Origin: Magnaporthiopsis rhizophila
Lineage: Eukaryota; Ascomycota; Sordariomycetes; Magnaporthales; Magnaporthaceae
Assembly (NCBI GenBank): GCA_003049465.1
Contig: PYSS01000036.1
Location: 124,001-188,000, forward strand
Direction of reading: 5' to 3'
Length of the DNA: 64,000 nt
Part shown: piece after piece, positions 42,179 through 54,130 of the stretch
Layout of the letters: each line of letters opens with the position of its first letter
How positions within the stretch are numbered: position 1 is the stretch's first letter
The notes under the pieces: model-generated
Told to the model about the DNA's origin: nothing
Databases searched by the model: none
The model's input: only the letters and a program-made list of their open reading frames with translations
Program-made: the position numbers and the translations under genes

Positions 42179-45100
42179 CTAGCCGCCGTGTTTGCGCAGG
42201 CTCGTGACTCTGCCCAGCCCTAGCCAGCCGCGCTTGCGTCCGCCGCCTCCACCTGGCGACGGCTGCTGATCTTCGGGCTGGATGTTTGCGACGTTCGCAC
42301 CCGACAGGCGTCCACCGGGGCTGGGGAACGCGGGCGACAGAGGTGCGCCGCCTTGGTTGTCGTCGTATCCCTCGTCGCCAGCTCCGACCCCGGCGGTCAT
42401 GGTTCTCCGTCGCACCCGCGGGTTGCGTAGGATGGGCGGCGGCGTCGAGCTCGATAATTCATCGCCCCTGGCTCCGAGTTCTCCGCGGCGGCTCCACGAG
42501 GGGACGCCCACCATGGATCCATTTGTGGGGGATTGCTGCGGCGGGGGCGGTGGGTATGCGCTCTTGAAGCCCGTCTCCGGGGGCGGGGCGCTTGCAGGCG
42601 GCTGTGGGGGTGCGATGTCGGCACTGGATCCAATCGACCGTCGGAACAGAGCACCGAGTCCGCCTGAGCGGCGGGGAGCCTGCTGCTGGCCAGCAATCGG
42701 CGGGTAGTGCCGCTTCGATGGCTCTCCCGGCACAGCCGTGGTGGGTGTGGCGGCGAGAGTAGGGGTCGGCGGCTGCTCCGGGTTGACATCGACGCTGTTG
42801 CTACGTCCACGGGATCCGGGGTGCATGGGCGGCTTGCGCGGCTTGGGCGATGGCGCCGCGCGGTTCGACGGCGGCCTGTTGGAGGTCCCGTTGGAGCCCG
42901 TGTGGGCGTGGAGGCTGGACCGCCTAGGAGGCGGCGGCACGGTGCTGCTGCTGGGGCCGGGGGATGCCAAGCCGGAACCGAAAATGCCTGCTTGCGGAGC
43001 GGGCAGGGACGCGCCAAGAGCGTCGAGAGCGTTGGCGGTGGGTGCCGGCCCGGAGCCGAAGTAGCCCGATCCGCCCAGGTCTCCGAACATGGCCCCGGTG
43101 GCCCACCCGCCGGAACCACCCGCGTGGGCGGGGAAGCTGAAAAGCTCCGGCGAACCGAGCCCGCTTTCGCCTTCGTGACCGGCTAGGATCGCGCCGTTGT
43201 TTGGGAACCGGCGGTTGGGCTTGCGTCCCTCGCGTATCCAACAATCTGTCGATGAGACAGAAGCGCCGTCGTCAAAGTCGTCGTCGTCCGAGCTGTCACT
43301 TGCCCAACCGTTGGCGTCTCTATCGCCCCGAGAGCTAGTCGTCTCGTCTGCGGAACGAGGCCGCGGTGGGAGGGGCTGCCGGTTTTCGAAGTAGGCGCCC
43401 GAGTCCCGAGGACCCTGCCTTCTGCCGTGGAATGCCGACGTCGATGGTGTGCGTGACAGCTGACGTCCCGTCTGCTCGGCCGACGCTGTCTCAGCACTTA
43501 CCGACCGCGAAGCTGATCCTTCAGACGAGGCCCCGAAGCTGCGATCGAGCGAGGCGCCTCCCGGATGGTGGGGTTGGGGCAACGCATCGTTTGAGTTCTT
43601 GAACCGGTGAAGTGTCGAGGTGGAGATGGTGTCGGGAGTGGGTGGTAGGTTGCTGGCAACATCTCGCGGGCCATCTGTCATGACTTTCCGCAGAGCCTCC
43701 CTCTTCTCCTGCCTGAGACGTTGACGCGCCCTTTGCTGCTGCTGCTCCGGGGACAGCGCCGAGTTCTGCGGGGTGCCCGTCTCGATCCTGAGGCTAGCAG
43801 GCGTGCCGCTGTTAGCGGCTCCCATGTCGCTCAAGTACGACTGGCTTCCGTCCATACGCAGGGTCCTCTGGAGTTTCTGGAGGGGCGAGGCGTCCAGGAC
43901 ATCGTTGATGGACGAGAAGTTGCCCGACGGGTACTTGCGAGAACAGGCGCTTCCTCGGCGATTCTTCTGTGGAGTTGGAGTCAAAGGGTTCGGTGATTGT
44001 TGTCTCTTCTGCGCCGATGGCTCATCTCCCTCTGCCGGGTCCGACCGAGGGGGTGGTGACGATGAGCTGTGGGGCATGGTCTTGTGACCATAGACGCTAA
44101 CGAATGAACTCTCGCTCAGAACGCTGAGACTCGGAGCAGACATCAACTTATGATGGCCCATCTCGTCATCCCTTACTGGGTCTGAGACCCGCCGGAGGCT
44201 TCCGGTGTGCTCGAGATAAACGTTTCGCAGGTTCTCCGTGTTCTCGCTGACTTCACTGAAGAAGCTAGGCATCCTATGCAATGTCCTGGCACCCGGGTTG
44301 AGGTGAGATTCTTGACTTTTTGATGCGTCATCTGGCCGAGGTGTCTTCAGGTCGGGTAGGTCTATCGATTGGCGACCGAAAGGGTCGGCCCCCACGGCTC
44401 TGAGAATATCGTTCTCCTTCTGCAGCTTTTCGACGCTGTCCTCGAGCGTTACGATCATGGCGACGGCTTCCTCTATGGCCTTGTCTCTCTTCTCGAGCTC
44501 CTGAAGAAGGTTGTCATTCATATCCTCGAGTTCGCTCCGCTCCGTCTTGAGAGACTCAAGGCTACTCTCGAGCTCCGTTTGCCGTTCGCGCCGATGATAC
44601 AGCTCGAATTTCAGGTCGAAGTTCTCCTTATGCAGCTTCGTGATGGTCTAGGGAACAGGTCATGAGTCAAGAGTCAGTGCGTTGGAGCTTGACAACTGTG
44701 GAGCCAAGCCAAGAGCAAACATTACCTGTTCCATCTCCAAAAGTCCCATGGCCTTCTTCCTGGCGGCATCTCCGCCACTCGACCGCGGCCGTCGCCCATC
44801 GGACGTCGACGCCCGAACAGGCGAGCTCTGGACGGTTCTGACCTCGGCGGTCGCGCTCATCGCGTCACTACTAGTCCGACTTGCTGATGACCGCCCACTC
44901 TCGAACCTCCTCTCTCGCTGCAGCTTTTCCTGCAGATAGCTGGACGCGGCCGACACAGCCAGTCGTGGGTCCTGCTCGGCGTTTGTGGCCTCTCTCGAAA
45001 GTCTCGACGACCTCGGTCGGTCGCGTTCGCTCGCGATCGAGGTACGGCTGTGGTATTGTTGTGTGCGGTACGGGTGCGTAGTCGATGCTACGGACTTGTA

Positions 45101-45283
45101 CATTGAGTTGGCGAGCGTGCTGGACGAGCTGTTGGTGCTCGGGGTAGCGCGGGTATTTGAGTTGCTGTTGCTAACGCGGGAAGGGGCTCGTGGTAGCTGA
45201 ACCGGCGCGCCAGGGTGTGGTAGAGAGCTGCGAGGGCGGTCCCTTCCGTTGTGCGAGTACGCTCCTTGTGCAAGGCCGTCCAT
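42179..45283 (-). CDS. Centrosomin N-terminal motif (Cnn_1N) protein, microtubule-organising-centre type
   Basis: Exons 45283-44726 and 44647-42179 (donor GTAATG, acceptor CCTAG) give 1008 residues; ATG 45283 begins MDGLAQGAYSHNGRDRPRSS. Residues about 180-205, QTITKLHKENFDLKFELYHR, match the centrosomin motif 1 that recruits and activates gamma-tubulin complexes in Cnn, Mto1 and Pcp1. The intron sits inside this motif. A coiled coil follows (LETLK/ELEKRDKAIEEAVAMIV, to about residue 265). The remaining 740 residues are disordered, rich in Ser/Pro/Gly, with an acidic DSSDDDDFDDG patch, an EQQQQRARQRLRQEKREAL helix and a basic Trp-containing tail (RKRGWLGLGRVTSLRKHGG) that could bind membrane or nucleic acid. 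Aspergillus ApsB is a possible relative; orthology is not proven here. Confidence 0.8.
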
Positions 45284-48200
45284 GGTGGGCAGAGGTCGGC
45301 GGAGGCGCACAGCACCACGGTGTTTATACCTTGCGTGCGAGTCTTTGTTTGCTGGAGGATCTCCACCACTCCAGTGCGGGACGCCGTACCAAGTGACCTC
45401 TGTGAACCGACGCGACCACCCGGCGGGGTGTATCACAGTGTCTCGGCCAGCTCAGCCATCCAGAAGCAACGTGCGCAGCGCAGCGTGTTTGACCTCCGCC
45501 TATCAGTGCGCAGCTAGCGTCTTGGTCACCTCTGGGTGGTGTGGGGAGGTGGTGATCCTGCAGCTGGAGAGGGAAACCTGAGGCTCAGCCGACGGGGATG
45601 TCTGGAACGGGAGCAAGCGAGAGGAGCGAATAGCTGCGAACGACCAGGGCGTGGATGGTGCAGTGCTAAGCAAAAAGCAAGGGCGGGTGAAGAAGAAAAA
45701 GCAAGAGTGTAAGCAAGCAGAGCCAGTCGGATCGAAATAATGTTGTCGGTGGCTCGCGTGTGGTTCGAGAGGGGAAGATCGTTCCGTGTAGTGGTGTTTT
45801 CCGCGCTTTGGACGCCTTAATGGGCGTCTTATTGCAGAATATCGCCCAGGGTTCCAGGTTCGGCCGTGTCACTGCCAGGTGCTGGCCTTGCTAGCTGCGT
45901 GTTGCCTCGGATGACGGGATTGACAAGCAAATTAGGGCAAAGACGAGGCGTGTCAAAGTCGGCATAAGAAGGCACGCAGATTAGCAGGCAGATGGTGCCG
46001 TATCCGTGTCGTATCTGGAAAGAGCAAGGTCTTCGTCCGCCCAGGTAGGTGGATGGGACGCGCCAGACATAGGCGGCGTGGAGCAGTCGATCGCGCACAG
46101 AAAGTGTGTGCGCGATATGGTGTGGTTGCCGGCACTTCGTTCAGCAGCGTGAGCTTTGCGGCAGATGGCACGGCGTGTCAGGCCGGGGGTGCTCCTTGGA
46201 GACGTGTGGGTGGTGATGGTGATGATGGAATGCGCCTGCACTCGCGCTGCGAATTGTATTGGCTCCGCGTCTGCGCGCGGGCCACGAGTTGCTCTCGCGA
46301 TTGAGGAGGTGCGCTAGGTTTCTGCTTTGTGGTGCCTGAGCTCGGTGCCTCGGCCAGCAGATTCTTTTGGCAGTCCGTTCGCCACGACCGGGATCAGGAA
46401 GGCGGCAAACAAAGAGGCAATTAAGAGAGCTGATAAAACATAAAACCTTCGGCCTCTGCGCGAATGCGATACAGCTGCAAAGCGACTGGTGCTCGACCGT
46501 CGGTCAGCAGCAGTGTCAGTCTGGGTCCTGTCCGCCGTCGCGCAAAGGAGCTACCAGTAGTTGTGCCCCCTGGAGCTGCATAGAAAGTCCCAAGGTTCAG
46601 TGTTTGCTCGAGTGGATGGGGGACGTGGTCGGTAGGGCAAAGTGAGTCGCACAGGCTAGCGGTGTCAGCGCGGGCAGATGGAGCCGGTCCAAGCTGTAGG
46701 CGCGGTGAGGGCGGTAGGGCAGGAAGGGAAAGAAGAGCGCGGCTGAAGGCGCCGCCGTGGTGATGTTTGTGTTTGTCGCAAAAGCTGCCGTCGTTCAAAT
46801 GCCAGCCCTTGCTCTCACACGATCCAGCCCCAAACGTCGTGGGTCGGGGCGCCACCGAGTGGAGGCGGACCTGGATGTCTGGTCCTTGAAGGAAGGTGGA
46901 TTCGGGCACTGAGGAATTTGGCACTAAAACGACAGCCTGGCGGCGATCAAATCAAATCTATCATCCCAACTGCGGCTCGCGTCGAGGAAACACGAAGCCC
47001 CTCCCATTTGATGCGGCCCGGGAGCGTTTGTGTGTGTGCTTCTCTAATGAATTGAGGCGCAGCGTTTATCACATCACATCAAGTGCCGGCGGGGTCAGCG
47101 AGACATAAATGCCTCGACCAAGACAAGTGACGGTGCCGTATCCCCAGTGTTCGTTGTTGTGTTCCACGGCTCAAAGGCTGGGGGAAGCCACATCCTTCAC
47201 CCTCTATCCAGTCTTTCTTCGCTGCTTCTTCTAGTCTTCCTTGGACTGTTCTTCACGCCGCCTCTGAGACCGCGCCTTTTAACCAACAAATCCCACATGG
47301 CGTCGCCGTTGCGCCAAAGCCGCGCGACCCGACAGAAGCTGGCTAGTTGTGCAGTAGGCAGGTTATGCAAGATTGGTCATCTCCCCCACGCGCCGCTCGC
47401 CGCATTCCTTCCGCCTACCCCTCTGCACCTTGTCGGACCTGCAGGGCTCTCCCAGCTTGGGAGGAGACTGGCTGGAAGGGTGTGTGGATCAGCGAGCATG
47501 CAGTTGGCCCCTCCTTGTTTTCTGGATGAGCCAATCGTCCGCACGGAGTTTGCGGCTTCCAAGCATGCGGCACAGTTCCGGTGCATTGGAACCCTGACGC
47601 TGGCTACCTTTCCACACCCCTATCGGAAGCGGCGGCAGGGGAATGCAAGGGGGGTTGCTCGGACCCCTCTCGAGCTATGAAAGGATGTGATGTTTTAGCC
47701 TCGTTTATTCGCTCGATCGAGCGACGACGCGCCCTGTGATTCAGCGAAAATGCTGGTGTGACGAGATAGCGTTCTTGATATGGATCCTCCGCCAGCTGTT
47801 GTTTAGTTTTCCCTTTGCTACCGTGTCACTTCCTGTGATCCTTCGTTCAAGCCCCTGGCAAGGGCCCTGACGCGGACGTCTGGACGACAAAAGCTCGGTA
47901 GAGGACACTTTTCCCCTCATTCAGGGACATGGGCATCGCCAGCGTCAGTTCCACACTGCCAATTGTGTGGATTATCCCAGGCTGCTGGAAGTCGAGCTGG
48001 TCCTAAGTTTATGCATATCACATCTGACGCCCGACACCTGGTAGTCACATAGAGTAGGTATTCAGTCTGGGCCGGGCATCATGATGCCATTCGCGGCAGC
48101 ATCCATCTTTTGCGCTCTCTCCTCTTCCAGAGTCTTTTGATCTATTTCTCATCTGCTGCCCGGTGGGAGCACACATAATCTCTCACGTCGTCCATCGCGC

Positions 48201-48762
48201 GTGTCAGGTATCCATGGTGAGCCAAGGCAGATAGTGGGGCATGAGCCACCAAACTTGGAAGGAGTTGCGCGACGCGATTTTTAATTGAAGTCGTCGCCAC
48301 GCGTCCTTTTGAGCTTGGGCACGGGTGCGACGTCAGTCAGTCAGTTAGTTAGGCTTGCCACACACACCCCGCCCGTCACAGTTTCATCTGTTCCCACTCC
48401 AGTTTCCAGGAATGAACCTGACGTCGTGTCACGATCTGATCGTTGTGCAAAAGAAAGATCTGGCAGAATCTGCGCACAGTCGGATCCATCATCTGTGCTT
48501 TCAGTTATTCGAAATATGCATGAATGATCGGCTGGCAGTGGGCACGTCCAACGCCACTACCGAAACCCGGCACGCATCGCCATGATTCCACGTGACCGGC
48601 GCTTCGCAATTGGACGTCCTGGCGCGCCAAACCACTGTGGATAATTTCCATATCCCCGCAGTTGATCCTCGTCTCTCCATCTCTTGGCAGGCACCCCTTC
48701 CATATCCCCGTCTCTGCTTGTACATAAGGTATTCCCGTGACCTTCATCTCCTCCTTTAGGCC
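45284..48762. other. Long intergenic region, no gene supported
   Basis: 3.5 kb between the starts of the centrosomin-motif gene (minus) and the HET gene (plus). The longest open frame (47147-47680) is low-complexity, overlaps frames on the other strand and carries no motif. The large size suggests long 5' leaders or non-coding transcripts. Confidence 0.45.
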
Positions 48763-50545
48763 ATGCGTCTGATCCGTGTGTCGGACTTCACCCTTCACTG
48801 GCTCGAGGACGAGCAAGCGCCGCCCTACGCGATCCTCTCCCATGTCTGGGGCCCCGACGAGGTGCTCTTCGGCGACATCAAGAACGGCACATTCCGGGAG
48901 CGTGCAGGATTCGCCAAACTGGCCTCATTTTGCCGGCAGGCCGCCGAAGACGGCTATGAGTTTGGTGTAGGGGCTACTCTTATTCAGGGGTGACTGGTGC
49001 TGGGGCTTCGTCCTCTCGACACTCTTATCTAACAGGCGGTCTGCACAGTGGGATGACACATGCTGCATCGATAAGTCGGACTCGGCAGAGCTCTCCGAGG
49101 CAATCAACTCAATGTTCCACTGGTATCAGAACAGTGATGTGTGCTACGCCTATCTCGAAGACGTCAACGTCACCCACGACCACGGTGATCCGGACGGCAC
49201 CTTCCAAAGATCGCGCTGGTTCACCCGTGGCTGGACCCTCCAGGAGCTCATCGCTCCCCAATTTGTCTGGTTCTACACGGCCTCGTGGGCCGAGATAGGT
49301 TCGCGTCTAGGTCTTAAGGACGCCATCGCGACGACCACCAAGATCCACGCCACCCTGTTCGAGGAGGGCCGCCTGTCCGAATTTAGCTTCGCCTAGCAGC
49401 TGTCGTGGGCCGCTGGCCGGCAAACGACGCGGCCCGAGGATAGAGCTTGCTCCCTGCTAGGCCTTTTCGGTGTGGCCATGCCCCCGATATACGGCGAAGG
49501 CGCCGTCAAGGCATTCAGGCGGATGCAAGCGGAGCTCCTCAAGAACGGCGCCCACTGGGGCGACGACAGCATCCTGGCACATGCCGGCCACGAGGTGCTG
49601 GCCAGCAGCCCAGATGACTTCAAGAATTCCGGCTCCATCGAGCGCGGGTTCGGCTACGGCCGTATTTGGAATACCAGCAGGGGTGTCGAGCTACGCACGC
49701 GCGTTTTGAAGACAGAATCCATGAACCCAGCGCGCCGAACGCAGCTTTTCACGGCTGATCCTCGGTTACAACCAGATCAGCTGGCCATCCTGAGCTGCAG
49801 GCTGCACCACGGAGCATCTCCAGTGGCCATCTCGTTGTGGAAAGACGAAAACAACATTTTCTTCAAGGCTGGCTCGATCGTGTCTGGTGGGCGGGCCTTG
49901 GTGGCCCTTGACCCTAGCGACACAGACGGCGCTACCGAGCAGCATATCGTCCTCGACACCTCGGAGGAATGGGATCCGTCGACGGATTGGAAACGAAGCT
50001 CCGGCAGGCCCCCAAGAAATATCGTGGTCGACTTCTCCTGCTCTGGCGAGTTCAAGCTTGCTGGATTCTGGCCACGCCAGTGCGACAAGGACCACTGGAA
50101 GCTTGGCTCGACGACGGCCACGTACAAGTCCCCTGAAGCCCACGGCGAGGGGTATCAGACCCCGTCTTCCGTAACTTTCAAGTTCCGGGCCACACAAGAT
50201 GCAGCTGGCAATGCGTTCCAAATCATCCTTGATCCAACCCCGAGCAGATTAAAGACCCGAGTCCTCTTGAATGCCGACGCGTCGGACGAGATCGCACTGT
50301 CATCTGAGATCATTGTCCGCCAAAAGGCCCCTGAAATACTTATCAAGAGCTTCCCAGACACCATTGCGGGCATACAGTCGCTTGGATCAGGCCAATGCCA
50401 GGTCACGGTGGCCACTCGCAGGATACGCGAAGGCTTCAAGGTCGCCATAAAGGTCGCACCCAACGACGACCAGACAGGTTTTAAGCCTACACGGCCGAGT
50501 TTGGATACTTATGAAGTCCCTATGACTCTGGGATTTATCGGCTAG
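48763..50545 (+). pseudogene. HET-domain heterokaryon incompatibility gene interrupted by one TAG
   Basis: Exons 48763-48966 and 49049-50545 (donor GTAGGG, acceptor CACAG) give 567 codons, open except TAG at 49394-49396 (codon 184). All three HET blocks are present: PPYAILSHVWGPDEVLFGD near the N terminus, YEFG-WDDTCCIDKSDSAELSEA across the intron, and RGWTLQELIAPQFVWFY. The following conserved block of this HET subfamily (DUF8212-type) reads SEFSFA, the stop, then QLSWAAGRQTTRPEDRACSL and GVAMPPIYGEG. The stop therefore falls within conserved coding sequence and cannot sensibly be removed by an intron. The 300-residue C-terminal part is beta-rich and unassigned. HET domains trigger cell death upon non-self fusion, so loss of function by a single stop is plausible; restoration by UAG-to-UGG editing is the alternative. 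Confidence 0.8.
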
Positions 50546-51289
50546 CAGTCTGAAAACCAAGCGCATGACGGACCTCTAGAAACACGACAACAACTGGACG
50601 CAGCCTGGCTGAGCATAACGGTTAAACATGAGGCGATGCACAAATCCGTTGAGGATCAGCCGTGGAACGAGTTCTTCGACTACTCTAGAGTAGAAACCGA
50701 GCCCTGGCTCCCTTGTCGCCGTCGTCAGAGTCTCCATCGTCTCGCCGCAAACCCACGCGACGCCGAACAGACAAGAAATAGCCCGCCTACGACCGCTACG
50801 CGGTGGTCGCTTGCCACCATGTCCATTGGTTGGGTTCCGGCACACCGATTGAGACAGACGGAGATCCCGGCAGGGGAACTACCGGGGTTCGCCAGGCCCC
50901 AAGGAACGAAGTATGAGACTCCCTACCTACAACGATGGAATACTTGAACCCTGCAACGATATCACTAGGCATTGGAGATGACATTTCGTTCCAATGAACT
51001 GACAATTGCCAGGTCTCTCCGACTGTCATGTTGGACAGAGATAGTAATTACAAAGGAGACTGGTTGGTAAAAAGAAAAACATCGGGAGCAATATTGCACA
51101 GAAAGGCCATTCGCTGCGAGGAAGCCATTTCCAACGAAATAGAATATGCAACACCAGGAGAAGTCATCTGTGAGCACCCGGCAATGGCCTTCCCCTCCTT
51201 GTTCCCGACCAGCCGTTTTACCCGCTCTCAGGGGTTTGCATCTCGACAAACAAGGCAAATGTGTAATAGACTTGTCGTTGCACGCCGGC
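50546..51289. other. Convergent intergenic region
   Basis: 744 bases between the 3' ends of the HET gene (plus) and the secreted Lys/Thr-rich protein gene (minus). Short frames only. No gene seen. Confidence 0.45.
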
Positions 51290-52171
51290 CTATGAGCGGC
51301 CCTGCTTTCCCACGGTAGCGCTGAAAGGGCCAACCCTACCATCCCAGGGCCCAGCCGGGGGAAGGTCGACGTTCTGGGGGATGGAGGGTCCGCGGTAGAT
51401 ATCGGCGGGCTCGCCGTTGGTCAGCAGCGAAGGGTTGTCGACCCAGGGAGCCATGGGCGGCAGGCCGCTGGGCGTATCGGCCGAGGTCTCGAGGACGTTC
51501 TCGTCGCCGGCCTCAGACTCGGGCTCTGGGACGGGGACGGGGACGGCGGGGGCTAGGTTGGTGATGACGGCATATGGCTGCTTCTTCTTCGTCTTCTTCG
51601 TCGTCTTCTTCGTCGTCTTCTTCTTCTCCTCCTTCTCGGTCTCCTCGACCTGGGCGAGGGCCTCGGTGAAGACGCGCTTGATCTCGGACCCGGTCAGGCG
51701 GTCGAGCCGGGTGCTGACGGCCGTGAAGACGGCGTCGGCGTCCTCGAGATCGAGCGCCGCGAGCTCCTCGCTCGGTATCTTGTTGTCGGCCACCAGCCGG
51801 CCCGCCGTGGCGATCATGAGCTTGTCGTGCAGCCGGTGCGCCTCCTCGCGCGCGGGCTCGGCCTTGTCGTTGTCGTCGCCGACGACGACGACCGGGCGCT
51901 GGCGCGGGCCGACGACGTGTGGGCCCGACCGCCGCGTGTGCTCGGGGTTGTGGATGGGCGGTGGCCGGCCGCGCAACTGCCGGAAGCCCGCAAGCTTGCC
52001 GTCCGTGGAGTCGATGCTGGCTGGGCCTGGGGTTGCAGCCTTGGCCTCGGCGGATGCCGTCGAGCTCGGGGCCTCCGCCGCCAGCTCGGTGGGGCCGGGC
52101 CGGATGACGGCCACGGGGGACGCCACGGCAGCGGCGGCGAGCACCGCGGTGAAGAGGGTGGTGGACTTCAT
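51290..52171 (-). CDS. Secreted protein with Lys/Thr-rich block, function unknown
   Basis: A single exon from ATG 52171 encodes 293 residues; this ATG starts a strong signal peptide (MKSTTLFTAVLAAAAVASPV) and is preferred over the longer frame upstream. The mature protein has an Ala/Pro/Ser-rich start, a segment RGRPPPIHNPEHTRRSG, a helical region (AREEAHRLHDKLMIATAGRL through LAQVEETEKEE), a strongly basic block KKKTTKKTTKKTKKK and an acidic Pro/Val region PVPVPEPESEAG. There are no Cys after the signal peptide, so it is not a typical disulfide-rich effector. The RR and KK sites could be cut by Kex2. I do not recognise a family. Confidence 0.65.
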   Translation of the reverse strand: MKSTTLFTAVLAAAAVASPVAVIRPGPTELAAEAPSSTASAEAKAATPGPASIDSTDGKLAGFRQLRGRPPPIHNPEHTRRSGPHVVGPRQRPVVVVGDDNDKAEPAREEAHRLHDKLMIATAGRLVADNKIPSEELAALDLEDADAVFTAVSTRLDRLTGSEIKRVFTEALAQVEETEKEEKKKTTKKTTKKTKKKQPYAVITNLAPAVPVPVPEPESEAGDENVLETSADTPSGLPPMAPWVDNPSLLTNGEPADIYRGPSIPQNVDLPPAGPWDGRVGPFSATVGKQGRS

Positions 52172-52803
52172 GATGGAGTGGGTGGGTAAGTTGGGGTCCG
52201 TATAGGAAAATGGGCGGCGGATTGGCAGTGGTGATTTTGGACGGAGATTTTGTTTTCCACAGAGGAATACAGAGCGATGGAGTGCCAGAGGAAAGAGGAT
52301 GCGGCAGTCATATACTAAAACCACGAACCCTTTCTCCTTAACGCCAGTGGAGCTCCTGTGTTCCTCCTGGCAAAGGCTGTTCAAAATTAATTATTCCAAG
52401 CCCCCTTATTGGGCTTGCTGTCCGGATTCCATGTCAAACTCAGAGAGCCACAAAGCCACAGAGCCGTAGAGTCTGTCCGGGCGTCACTTTTACTCCGAGT
52501 CAAAGTGAGAGGCTGTTAAAGAAGCAATCACAATGTCCGGAGTTAGCGCTTTAAAATTCGATCTCTAGCCTTCACGGAGTTTGTTTAGAGATCAAGTCTC
52601 TGCCGCGATTTCACCATGTCTCTGATACCATCTCTTGTCGAATTCCCGTCCCTTGAAGTCCGGCTGCCCTTTGTATCTAACTTCCAATTTCCTCTGCATA
52701 AACATCTGTGATGGCGTGGAGTGTTGTTCGCCGATCATCCAGCCATTTCCCATTTTGAACCACGTCTAGATCTGATCTTCACTGTGCTGATATCGAGACG
52801 TGA
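52172..52803. other. Intergenic region
   Basis: About 630 bases upstream of the secreted-protein gene, expected to hold its promoter. The right end passes into the decayed coding sequence described next. No separate gene seen. Confidence 0.4.
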
Positions 52804-54130
52804 GCACACTTCAATGTACTGTGCCCTGTCCGTGGCGAGAACGACAACGAACAGCTCCTCTCGCTGGCCGGGGCACTCTGCGTCGCAGGCTGCCCCGAGT
52901 GGACATCCCTGACCCAGTGGGCGAGAAAGGAAAGGCGGTACCAAGCCTTCCATAATGTCAAGTTCGACTACCGCAACACGTCCTAGCAGATCCGGGCCGT
53001 GTGGATGCAGCGTACTCTACAGCTGGCCAGCGGAGAGGTGAGGGTCCGCGGCATCTCGGGCGTGACGCGGGAGTCCCGGAGCATACGTCACCTGGACACG
53101 GTCGACAATATGTGTGCGGCCCATCCTTTGTCTTGGTAAAGCGCCGGCGAGCACAAAAACATGCCCTGAGTCGTCGTGCCGCTTCGGGTCCGTAGTGTTG
53201 CCCTCACCGATCTGGCAGGTCTCGTGCATCCGGAGAGATGATTACGTCGTAGTTACAAATACCGTCTTCCCCCAGTCGCTTAAAAGAGTTCAACAAATTT
53301 GGCGATGCCCTCGGGCCGAGCCGTGGCCACCTGACATTTGTGGAAATTGCTGGGGAACGAACCTTTTGGACCTAGTGACACGCTCGGGTAAAGATAATCG
53401 CTCTCAAGTGCTGATCTTGTCCTGTTTCATCCAGGCGGACCACTTTGACAAGCCGCTGGATGGCTCGAGAGAAATGCTGCCGACTTTCCAACCTCCACAA
53501 ACCTGTGGGGTCTGAGTGATGCGGAAAAGTTCGAGGCTGCCGCACAAGCTCTCGCGGAAGCATAAGCGACCCTTGTTTGACTTTCGTGGCTTGTGGAAGC
53601 TCCACGGCCGCGGCGGCTTGTTCGCTACAGGCGCTTTGTACTTCACGTCCGTGTGGGTCGCGTCAACCTCCCCGTCCCAGTTTTGGACCGTCGACCAGCC
53701 AGCCTAGCATCCTTTCCGTGGAGCTCAAAACGGACATGGCGTTTGAAGAAAAAAAATGACATTCATGTAGTGGAGCTTCACAAACTCATATGCCAATTAT
53801 CAACGGGATCCGGTTGTTTGTATGCCGGCTTTAACCCGTTGAAGCTATCGCCCCACGACAGGTCAGCCATGTCCAGGACCTTCAACCCCCGGGGTGCACG
53901 AAACGGGCGTGTTGTGGTACGCCTGGCCGGTGGTTGGGACTGTGGCCTCGGAAGCAGTGGAAGCCAGGAACCGTGATCACCAGCGCTTCGGCCTTGACCA
54001 CATGCTGCTCGGTTGCTCAGCCTCCCATGATGACGGTCTTGTAGGCGCTTCTGTCGTCGCTCTTGGCCGCGGCGGCACAGAAGCGGTCCCTAAGCACAGT
54101 CACTGGTGTCAAGAACGCCGGCGTCAGTGA
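52804..54130 (+). pseudogene. Decayed coding sequence, original family not recognised
   Basis: From 52804 to 53136 one plus frame reads like protein (HFNVLCPVRGENDNEQLLSL, LAGALCVAGCPEWTSLTQWA, YQAFHNVKFDYRNTS, then QIRAVWMQRTLQLASGEVRV). It is preceded by TGA at 52801-52803 and broken by TAG at 52984-52986. Further protein-like pieces follow in changing frames: KEFNKFGDALGPSRGHLTF near 53285, NLWGLSDAEKFEAAAQALAE near 53500 and VLWYAWPVVGTVASEAVEAR near 53910. The pattern of frame jumps plus stops is that of a relic of one larger gene, or of genomic neighbours. I cannot name the ancestor. The extent is approximate. Confidence 0.4.

Noticed and set aside
47147..47680. Open frame of 177 codons with a hydrophobic start
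   Set aside because: Leu/Phe-rich start looks like a signal peptide, but it comes from a CT-rich tract; the rest has no conserved pattern and overlaps antisense frames.
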